A stretch of 64,000 bases of DNA. Origin: Amborella trichopoda. Lineage: Eukaryota; Streptophyta; Magnoliopsida; Amborellales; Amborellaceae. Shown piece by piece: positions 55,924 to 64,000 of the stretch. The notes beneath the pieces were generated by a model. That model saw only the letters and a program-made list of their open reading frames with translations, made no database searches and was not told the DNA's origin. Location of the stretch: assembly GCF_000471905.2 (NCBI RefSeq), contig NW_006498435.1, positions 3,311,653-3,375,652 of the forward strand, written 5' to 3'. The stretch's first letter is position 1, and each line of letters begins with the position of its first letter. The translations under genes were made by a program, and so were the position numbers.

Positions 55924-56775
55924 TCAGGGTTGCCGACCAGCACATTCATCTTGCTCGAAGGAAGCGAGTGGGATTTCTCCAAGCTCGACCCCTATGGCTA
56001 GCTTCCCGTTATGTATGCTAGAATTGGAATAGGAAGGGGGCTCAGCGCATACCTTCATGACACCATTTTTAATTGAAAACTTAAGGCATTGATGGAGTGT
56101 TGAGGTGACCACGAGGTTCTCATGTAGCCATGGTCTACCTCGCAGCAGGTTGAATGAAGGTTTTATGTCTAAGACATAAAACTTTATCACTTAGATAGTA
56201 GGACCAATCTTGAGTGTGAGAGGCAATATGCCTTCAGCTTGCCTCTTGGTCCCCTCGTATGCGGTGATAGTTAGTTGGCACGGCTCGAAGTCATTCGGGC
56301 TTTTGCCTATCTGGTTCACCGTTTTCATAGGGCATATATTCAGGGATGCCCCATTATCAACCAGCATGCTCCTTATCTCATATCGTTTCACGAAAATAGT
56401 GATATGAAGAGGCTGGACGTGAAAGAGATTGACATTATCCAGGACGTCATCATCTGTGAATATGATTGGTGTTGGTGTCGTTAGTGGGTTGATCATCCCG
56501 CACAGCTCATCCGGTTGTGTGTTGCTCGGGATGTGGGTCTTAGTAAGAACCTTTTCAATTTTCTCTCTATGTGTCGGTGAATTCGTCAGCATCTCCAAAA
56601 TGGGGATTTGAGCTTGAATCTTCGTGACATGAGTTGGTATATCATAGGTGGTTGCCGATCCTTGAGCTATTTTATTAGGTTCATGATCCGCAACCCCTGC
56701 TGGTGGTTTGGCTAGTGAAGTGGCTCCCATTCTTTCATCAATAGTGTCCGCCTTTAATAGGATGGGTTTGAACAC
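55924..56775 (-). pseudogene. aspartic protease region (A3)
   Basis: Retropepsin that processes Gag-Pol. The frame 56775-56191 contains IIFTDDDVLDNVNLFHVQPL, HITIFVKRYEIRSMLVDNGA with the active-site DNG at about 56358-56350, then ASLNICPM. It reaches a TAA (56191-56193), after which the same frame continues IKFYVLDIKPSFNLLRGRPW, LHENLVVTSTLHQCLKF. That downstream LLRGRPWLH block is the usual C-terminal part of this protease type. One stop splits it. DNG in place of DSG/DTG is common in Tat-lineage elements. Confidence 0.85.
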
Positions 56776-57453
56776 TCGACCTCTTTGGGTTAAGGAATCA
56801 GCTTCGCCAGGCTAAAGCTCAATAGGGTCAGCCCTAGCGAGAGTAATGGTCGACCTCGGGGTGTTGGCCCCTTATTTGGAAGATGGTCCCTTTTCATCAA
56901 CTTAGACCATGTCAATATCGAGGGCATCATCTTCGTCATACTGGTCCCACTTAGAGAGATCATCAGATTTCGGGGACGAAGAGTTTCCTCTAAGAAGACT
57001 CAAAATATTTTCTTCAACGTCTTGGAGATGATGATCACAAGAAAATATGAATTGGCTGAGATCATCTTCTACGTCTCCGTTTTCAATCATGTAAATGATA
57101 ACATCCTCCTTTGAGTTACTCAGAGCTCCCGTTTCTTCGGTTGTTGTGGGCGTAATTTTGGGGAGAGGATTTGTTAAGATACCCATCTCTTGATTAGGTT
57201 CTTCAACAGGTTGATTTCTAGGTCCGACAGTGATGTCGCCCCTATTAATCAACCCTTGAATCACCCGCTTCAAGTAGAAATAGTTTTGGATATCATGGGC
57301 ATGGTTTCTATGCCACTTGCACCATCTGTTCTTATCCTTAACCTCAAATGGTGGTTAAGATGGTGGAGGGAGTTGAACCATGTTTTATTTCAAGTGTAAC
57401 TCCAACACTTTTTCTAACTGGTCTTTGAGAGGAGTGAAGTTGTCCTCTCACCT
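56776..57453 (-). other. Gag-protease linker of A3
   Basis: The frame 57273-56902 is acidic (ENGDVEDDLSQFIFSCDHHL, KWDQYDEDDALDIDMV). The minus-strand 57370-57273 part has a KWCKWHRNHAHDIQNYFYLK-type block resembling the CxxHxxxxHDTxxC motif near the Gag end. No catalytic motif is present. Confidence 0.5.
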
Positions 57454-59097
57454 TCAATTGTTATTTTGAGCATTAGCTCTAGGTTGACCCCTTCTATTTT
57501 GATTCCTGTTATTGTGCTGGGTCGCAGAACCCTGAGCCTGTCCGTTAAGGACAATTTCATTAATCTGACAAGAAAAATTTCCTCTTGTTGTTGCTCTTAT
57601 TTTTATTCTAGGGAGTCGTGATGGGTTTGTTATCGAGCCTAGTATTGAGGGGTGTCCCTCTCGCCCTTTCATGTCGGGCCACTCGCTCAATCCTTGAGTC
57701 GAAAGAGTGAGGGATAAGTCCATGGCTAAAGAAGGTCTTGTATTCAGGAGCTGCATTTTCTAAGGCCATGAAGATTTTCGCTGGGTTTGTAGGTGGACAT
57801 TCGATGACCCGGATCACCGCCTCACGGGATTGACCGATAAAATTCTCGAAGGATTCTCCTGGGTTTTGTTTGGTTGCACTGAGTTCGCCTAGGGAAATCG
57901 ATCTTGGTGTGATGAACTGGTTGAACATTTTGTCTGGAGTTATGTGTGGTTGAGCGGTCATTATTTTTCGATGCCAGTTTAAAGCCTCATCGGTCAAAGT
58001 TTGTGAAAACAGGGCCTTCAACTACTTAGGCCTGCCTCGCAAGGCTCGGACGGAGACGAGGTACCCGTTGACGTGAATATCTGGGTCACTCTTCCCATTG
58101 AATTTTTTTTAAAACTCTGGGATGACAAACCCAAGGGGAAGGTCTTCCATGCCTCCAAGGGTCTCATGAACATAGGCCTTTAGGGGTAGGATTTCATGCA
58201 TACTCATCCTTACAAGCATATCTTGTATCACTTTTAAGGTGCCTTATTGTTCGGTATTAGGCAAGAGAGTAAGCCCACTGGTCGGTGGGTTCCCAAGCAT
58301 AGACTGATTAGTCAAGACTTGGGATAGATGTTGGCATGCTTGGGCTGTGATGGAGGAGTCGCGGTTACTGGGGCTGTTTGACACATTTGTCCTTGAGGAG
58401 CGTATTCACCCATAATTGTCGCCACTGGTTGGGGAAATGGAACAGTTTGTTGGACTGAATGGACTAAGGGGACCGATTGAAGAATCAACTGACTTAGTTG
58501 TGTCGACCTATACCGCTAACTTGGTTTGGGTTTGACCAGTGAGCTGGGGCATGAATAGTGTAACTTTAGTCAACCAGACTTTTAAGGGCAGCATGGACGC
58601 CCATCTCACCTAAGGGCTGATCTAAATTGACGCCTTTGCTCCGTACAGTGTTAAGAACATCATGAGCAGTACTATGGTGGCTCGAGGTTGGATTGGATCT
58701 CCTAGACCTAGGTGGGTCTTGGTTCTGAGACCGCTGCATCTCGAGGTTATCTTGGTTCGAGTTGTGGGAATTGGCATTAGATGCCGCATCAATTTCTTAC
58801 CTCACTCGACTCCTACTTTGGCTACCTAAAATCCCATGTAGGATGACACCTGGTCGGACACCCTGACTATTCATAGTTTTTCGGGCTGAATTAGCTTTCT
58901 GGATCACACCGATTTAAGACTAGGAGTGGACCCTTGGGACTCTGCCTCCAACTAAAGACCTGGGCATTGGATAATGGCCTGGTCTGAGGTCTGTTGATAG
59001 TTCTAAGGGATTGCAGCATATTGGTCCCTAGGTTTGGAAGGTTTGGTTTAGAGTCAGTTGTAGAGCAATCATCATGATCATCTTGAGTAACCGACAT
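57454..59097 (-). pseudogene. Tat-type Gag remnant (A3)
   Basis: The clearest part is 58021-57608: LKALFSQTLTDEALNWHRKI, MFNQFITPRSISLGELSATK, QNPGESFENFIGQSREAVIR, a retrotransposon Gag capsid domain. Upstream to 59097 (MSVTQDDHDDCSTTDSK..) the reading is recoverable only in pieces (VILHGILG, QDPPRSRRSN, FVIPEF-KKFNG) with many stops and shifts. Downstream to 57454 the basic RNQNRRGQPRANAQ segment follows in another frame. The start at 59097 is a guess: it is the first plausible Met before the conserved pieces. Confidence 0.75.
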
Positions 59098-61382
59098 GGT
59101 GACTCTCTTTGGCTGGGTTCTAGAATCTAAACTTAGGTAAGGGCTAGACTTGGCGGCTTAGGGCAGACCTAACCCAGCTCTAGGGGCAAAACATTAGCTG
59201 AGACCTAGGCTAAGACTAAACTAGAACCTAGACTTGCTAAACTCAATGGGTTGTGGTCCAGATCCTGAACTAAGGTAAGCCTAGTCTATCTCTAGAGGAA
59301 ACTCTAAGCTTAGACCTATGCTAGAACATAGACTGAGATCTAGACTAGATGGGTACGAGTCGCCGCTCGGACCAAGAGTGGTTCTAGGTTCGAACCTGAG
59401 TGTGAGCCTGGTTCGAACTTGGACTGCGCTGGGTGCATGCCTGGGCTTGGACCTAGAGGGTTTTGATAGTCAGGCCGGATGTGGACTCGGACTGGATCAA
59501 TATTGAACTAGAAACGAACCTTCTGCTTTGACCAAGAGGGGGCCTAGGTTCGGACCTGGGTGTGAACTTGGTTCGGACCTGGGCTAGGCTAGGTACAAGC
59601 CCGGACTTGGACCCAGAGAGTTTTAATGATTAAAGTAGGTGTGGACCTGAAATGGATCAAAGATGTGTTAGGAACGAGCTTTTGGCTAGGACTAAGAGGG
59701 GGCCTTGGTTCGGACCTGGGCTAGGCTGGATAAAAGCCTTAACTTGGACCATGAGTTCAGCTTGGACCAAAGGCGGGTCCGGGCTGAGAATGAAGATTAA
59801 CGAAGGCATTAGAAAACTTTTGACCTAGTAAAGTACTATAGGTAGGCTTGGCTTGAGAGTGGGTTCCCATCTACTGAAATGCGGAAAGCTGATACAGATC
59901 CTCGCATAGGTCCTGGCCTCCTGTTATGGGATTTTGCATGGTCCTACTATACACGGAGTTGCTTTGAGGCAAAGGATTATGGAGGGGCCCTCATAGTTAA
60001 AGTTACGTGAATCCCAACTGCCTCGACTCTAAAAGCTGGGTTCCCCTCAGGCCGTTAATGCGGATTTTGGGGGTTTTCGAAAAAAAAAATTTCTGGTTTT
60101 CCGAGATTCCCGATCGGTGTGTGCTAAAGTGCGTAAAGAAGCACACAAATGAAAATAAAGTCAAGCACCCAGGCACACAATAAGAAAGGAAATAAGTGAG
60201 CGCTCGGCGCTGATCGCACGTAGCGATGTGCGCTTCAAGGTGAAACTCGCTCGAGGCATAATATAGATGGAGGGGTGAGGAACCCCTAGTAATGTATGGT
60301 CAAAGCAGTGAAACCAGGCACAGTCCGTGCTAAATCGAGTGTGGCCCGAGACAAGGGTGACGCAAACGAGACGGTTCAGGGAGGGTACAAGCAGCCCTCG
60401 ATGTATATTTTTTTATTTTTGTAATTTTAACTTTAATAAAATACAGTTAGACTAAGCATGGTGAAAGCAGGGAAAAATGGTTTCAGCCAAAATTAATATA
60501 CTAAAATAAAAAGGAAAAAGTCAGGAGCAGGACAGACTTATCTAAAGCAAAATAGGTTTTTTATATTTTAAAAAACTTATTTTAAGTCAAAACTTGGTCA
60601 ACAAGGAGGCAAAATTCCCTGGAATAGTCTTGTGGGGTCCCAGGAATGTTTTGGGACCTCTATGATAGGGCGGCACCAATCGTGTAACCCGGGCGGCACA
60701 GGGCGTGTTGCTCAAAAAAATATTTTAATTTATTTTTTTATTATTTTTTTATTATTTTTTTATTCTTACACATGAAGAAATAAGGCTACTTAAACTTGAA
60801 GATGCTAAAAATAAAAGTTTTTGATGAAATAAAATTAAAACAAAGTGAAACAGAAGAACAATAGATAGAACAAAACTGTATCAAGCAAAATATTTTTTGG
60901 TATTTTTAAAAGTTTTATTTTGCTCTGAAATTTTGTGAACAGCCACAAAAGAGACCAAGGACCTAGGACCCAGCATGAAAAATTTCAAAAATTATGAATT
61001 GGGCTACGAGGGGAACCAGAGAGCTTGTCGCCCTGGACCTGGGCGGCATGGTCCATGTTGCCTGGGCGGCACGCCTAGTGTCTCCCAAAACTATTTTTTA
61101 TTTTTTATTTTCTTTACATGTTTTTCTTTTATATATTGATAAAATACGCTTACTATAAACTTGGAGAAACAGAAAATAAAATTGTTTTTGATGAAAATAA
61201 ATTAAATAAAGCGTGAGGAGGGGCCTTCAGATCTAACAGAAAAGTATTTTTTTTGTATTTTTAAATATTTTATTTTGACCTGAAACTTTGGGAATAATCA
61301 AAAACTTGTACCTAGAACATTCCTTCAAAGTGTCAAAATATTCTGAGATTTTGAAATTTTGAAGCTCGGATCATACTCGAAC
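59098..61382 (-). other. A3 5' leader with direct repeats
   Basis: A 2.3-kb region between PBS and gag without recognisable coding. 59390-59780 holds two to three diverged copies of a GGTTCGGACCTGG-TGTGAACTTGGTTCGGACCTGGGCT-type block followed by GGACTTGGACCCAGAG. 60640-61382 is shared with A1 and A2 leaders and contains GGCGGCAC/GTGTCGC hairpin remnants (60660-60720 and 61010-61090). Confidence 0.6.
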
Positions 61383-61400
61383 CCCCCATGGTGGGCACCA
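61383..61400 (-). other. primer-binding site of A3
   Basis: The minus strand reads TGGTGCCCACCATGGGGG, starting 3 nt after the LTR end (GTAAACA). It differs from the A1 site by two changes. Confidence 0.75.
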
Positions 61401-61403
61401 TAC

Positions 61404-62495
61404 TGTTTACAACGCAAAATCAGGGCGATCTACGGATGTATATCACTCCGATATGAAAATTTAAACTGATAAAAATAGAATGAAAAAGAAAAGGTAGAGA
61501 AAGTGGGGACAATCGAATTCAGATCTGAGATCAGATCTCCTCAGAAACGAGCAAATCTACTGTTGGATTGATGGCAAAGCCAGCGTGACCCGAAGCATTT
61601 CAAAACACGATTTTCAGTAAAAAAAAAATCAAATCCAGATCAAAATAAAATAAATACAATAAAAGAAAATATAAAATGAAGGTGAAGAGAAAACCGGACC
61701 AGGCCGAATGGCCTAGGCTTCCCGAGCCTTCGAGGGCTCGCCCACATCAAAACCGGTTCAATTTTCCCTTCTGGTCCAGATGTCGATCAGCAAGTCTCTA
61801 GTGGTAGTTGTACCCTAAAAAATGGCTTGGAACTAGGATTCTAAGGCTTAGGGTGGATAGGGTTTTCTCTCTGAGTTTTTCTCTCTGAGTTTTTCTCTCA
61901 GATCTCTCTCCTGCAGCTCTCTAGGGTTTCTAATCTCTATCTCTAGGGTTTTCTATCTCGTCTCCCCTCTCTTCTCATTTCTCTCACCGTGCCCCCTAAA
62001 TGGTCCCCAAAAGATGCTAAAAGGGGGGGAAATTTGGTTGGGGAGAATATCTTTCCATAACCAACCAACAAGCTCAGTCAAAAATGTGTTTTAGAAGTCT
62101 CGGATCTAGGCGACACTGGTCAGTCGCCTGAGCTACATGGGGTGTGTCGCCTGGGCAGAATGCCCTGATTGTACACACCAAATTTTGTCGAAATTGCGAT
62201 TTTTCACTTCTATTGTATTCCTCAGCCTCTTGTGAAGCTCTTAGAGAAACTTTGGGTCAAAACAGAGTTTTTTACTATTTTTAATGATTTGTTTGGTAAA
62301 GATTTGTTTGGTAAAACAGGGCATTTACAGAAATCTGGGTCAAAAGAGGATATCTGCAGGGCTCCGGGCAGGTAAACTGGTTCTGAATCACAAGGTAGGA
62401 ATTGTGAATTATGGATTTGGGCTTATTAGGTTAAGTGTGATCCTAAAGGTTCAAGAAACCACAGAATTTGTCAGATTTAGAATGGGGTGTCTATA
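61404..62495 (-). repeat. A3 5' LTR
   Basis: It matches 48167-49225 with many point differences, a large part of them CG versus CA or TG. The minus-strand start is TATAGACACC and the end GTAAACA. It is flanked on the right by ATACT, the target duplication. Confidence 0.85.
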
Positions 62496-62500
62496 ATACT
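62496..62500 (+). repeat. A3 right target-site duplication
   Basis: ATACT directly follows the A3 LTR end, matching ATACC at 48162-48166 except for one base. Confidence 0.75.
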
Positions 62501-63981
62501 ACTTACCATGATTGTACGCAAGGGCTTGAAACCCTTCACAAAAGAGAACTTTTACTTAATAGAATTCCCTTTCCATCTCATTGTTGGGACATGTTTGGAG
62601 AGAAAGAGAGAGTAAGGAGAGAGAAAATTTTGGAATGGTACCCCTATGCTCAAGATAAATCTTCTCTCTCTTATTTTCTTTCTTCTTCTTCTTCTTCGTC
62701 TGAGCCTCCATACACGACAGTGGCAGTGCCATGCATGCCTCTTTCTTTTCTTTTATTCCCATCCTGTGGTTTCACAAGTCTCGCATGGCAATGGCAGCGT
62801 CATGCACGAGCTACTTTCCCCCTTCTGTTAGTTCATCTCTATCTCTCAGTGAGGCTTACAGACGGCGCGGCTCCTCGCCATCTGCAAATGTGTCCTCGAC
62901 GCCTCAGTGAAGAACACAGACGGTGAAACTTATTGCCGCCCGCAGGGGTCACCCCCTGTTGTGTGCCCATCGTAAACGGTGATGCATATCGCCACCCGCG
63001 AGAGGTCACGGCAACACCTATCGCCCTCCGCCAACTTCCTTCATGAGCTCAGTGCCTATCATCATTCGCGAGCTTCCTTCACGCGCTCGGTGCCTATCGT
63101 CGTCCGTGAGCTTACTTTGTGCACTTGGTGCCTATCGCCATCCACAAGATTCCTTCATACACTCAGTGCTTATCGTCGTGTGCAGGCTCTTCTTGCATCA
63201 CACGCGTATCGCCGTGTGCCTTTGTCAGAACTGTCACCGCGTTCCTTGCAAATGGCTATCACCGCGTGCTTCACAAGAGGCTATCACTGCCCACGCAAGG
63301 GTGTACTACCTTCTTGTGTGGCCCCAACAGCAATGCCTAGTGCGGCCCATAGTTCACTGCTCACCCTCTAACCCTGAGCAGTAGTATCTAGTGCCGTCCA
63401 ACGGTCTGGCTCCTAAGTTCTTTCCTGGGTTGGTGCGAGAGGGGGCTTAAAGGTCCCTGACTCCCCACTTCCTCCCCTTGGTGGACCCTCTTCCAACGCC
63501 CCTTACATTAGTTGCACCTCCGCTATCGCACACAACACGCACCCTGCTACTGGCAAGTCCCTTGCCGGTCATATTGCTAAGGTATGCCAGAAGGCTGCCC
63601 TGTCCACTCTCGTGAAAGCCAAGCAAGTTGCCGTCGCTTCTGAGGGACGCCGCAAGACTACCCCCCGAACTCCTTCACTACCGTGAATGACCTCCTGCCC
63701 TGAACTCCTTCACTCCTTCACTACTCCTTCTAAGGGATGCGATTTCAAACCAGCTAAAGTAGTTGAGGGCTTTCTTCGTGATCTAAGAGGGCACCCACGT
63801 GAGCCAGCTCGAGTTAATCTCGAACCCACCTTAAATTCCTCTCTCATCAGTTTGAATACCTACCCTTGCTCTTAAACAAGGATTATGAGAGAGAAATCTC
63901 AAGTGCTGAGTTCCCGAGAAACCCGAGATAAGTCCCCCCAGATCATCTAGATTCGGAGGGCGAGATCAAGGCACCTAACCA
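62501..63981 (+). repeat. element B 3' LTR, part 2
   Basis: It continues the LTR after the A3 insertion: a TTGGAGAGAAAGAGAG block, a short pyrimidine block, hairpin-type modules with GGTGCCTATCGTCGTCC phrases (62700-63280), then an inserted ORF1-like block, then the conserved tail (GATTTCAAACCAGC..GATCTAAGAGGGC..GAAACCCGAGA) ending CACCTAACCA at 63981. Confidence 0.8.
63415..63670 (+). repeat. block homologous to element B ORF1-like region, inside the LTR
   Basis: This matches 37000-37240: TTTAAAAGTCC/CTTAAAGGTCC, CACCCTG-TA-CGGCAAGTC, AGGTATGCCA-AAGGCTGCC and GCCGCAAG-CTACC. The 5' LTR and B1 have different sequence at this point (the CATTCGTCCAAAGACAAGG block), so the block replaced LTR sequence in this copy only. 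Confidence 0.75.
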
Positions 63982-64000
63982 GGTCTGTCTCGCAAAGTCG
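63982..64000. other. right flank of element B
   Basis: Nineteen bases follow the LTR end. They do not obviously continue B1, and a flanking duplication of 33238-33242 is not convincing. Confidence 0.3.

Larger units (their letters stand above)
48167..62495 (-). mobile_element. element A3: near full-length Tat-lineage LTR retrotransposon
   Basis: A 14.3-kb minus-strand element. It has a 5' LTR (62495-61404), PBS, a 2.3-kb leader, gag, protease, RT, two RNase H domains, integrase ending at 51942, a 2.7-kb 3' region, a PPT and a 3' LTR (49225-48167). It is flanked by a 5-bp duplication. Its additional RNase H and PBS type place it in the Tat lineage, in a different family from element B. Multiple stops, frameshifts, a deletion in the integrase core and an assembly gap in RT are present. 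Confidence 0.9.
33243..63981 (+). mobile_element. element B: Ogre/Tat-like LTR retrotransposon, split by A3
   Basis: Plus strand: 5' LTR 33243-36751, PBS 36755-36773, ORF1-like frame 36844-37545, gag, RT, RNase H, a second RNase H and integrase to 44566, a repetitive 3' region, then a 3' LTR in two pieces (46876-48166 and 62501-63981) around element A3. The long LTR, CGACTCC-type PBS, additional RNase H and open frame before gag all fit the Ogre group of the Tat lineage. Every coding domain carries lesions, so the copy cannot be autonomous. The proposed flanking duplication does not match convincingly. Confidence 0.8.

Noticed and set aside
63982..64000. Target duplication for element B (33238-33242 CTGTT versus CTGTC at 63985-63989)
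   Set aside because: Needs a non-canonical LTR end and still has a mismatch; the following bases do not continue B1.
1..64000. Host gene, rRNA, tRNA gene, CRISPR or bacterial defence system
   Set aside because: No supporting motif, repeat-spacer pattern or conserved RNA sequence seen. The only tRNA-related signals are retrotransposon primer sites.

Overview
This window looks like heterochromatic, transposon-packed DNA from a large plant nuclear genome. Every protein-coding trace I can recognise belongs to plant Ty3/gypsy LTR retrotransposons: Tat/Ogre-type elements carrying a second RNase H domain, plus one chromovirus-like element with a tRNA-iMet primer site. All copies are broken by stop codons, frameshifts or deletions. 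I found no intact host gene, rRNA or tRNA gene, CRISPR array or bacterial-type feature. The species cannot be named from the sequence. There is one 20-N assembly gap (54382-54401).

Layout, left to right. 1-930 is AT-rich spacer. 931-7276 is minus-strand element F: a 3' LTR, a gag-pro remnant, tandem repeats where pol should be, a PBS and a truncated 5' LTR. 7277-11156 is A1, an internally deleted minus-strand family A element. 11157-12866 is a family D LTR fragment. 12867-13415 is AT-rich. 13416-17371 is a long solo LTR (C1, related to family B) with a 1.2-kb polypyrimidine block. 17372-17990 is AT-rich with trinucleotide repeats, followed by a second C-type LTR fragment to about 19100. 19900-22630 holds a duplicated segment ending in arrays of a 48-bp repeat, with an unidentified ORF remnant between the copies. 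22640-24418 is A2, a truncated family A LTR plus leader.

24419-30804 is chromovirus-like element D2 (LTR, tRNA-iMet PBS, gag, polypurine tract, LTR) with no pol. Its 3' LTR is cut by B1 (30805-33242), a minus-strand family B LTR. B1 abuts, head to head, the 5' LTR (33243-36751) of plus-strand element B. Element B continues with a PBS, an ORF1-like frame, gag, RT, RNase H, second RNase H and integrase to 44566, a repeat-rich 3' region and a 3' LTR. That 3' LTR is split by A3, a 14.3-kb minus-strand Tat-type element (48167-62495), and resumes at 62501-63981.

The most informative points are: A3 inserted at the TATA box of the element B 3' LTR, with a 5-bp target duplication and TA...CA termini; a block of element B internal sequence embedded in its own 3' LTR; repeated stem-loop modules in the LTRs of families A and B; the duplicated 48-bp array whose monomer contains two inverted repeats; and two elements (F, D2) in which pol is replaced by tandem repeats. 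These are old copies. The two A3 LTRs differ at many CpG sites in the direction expected from methylcytosine decay.
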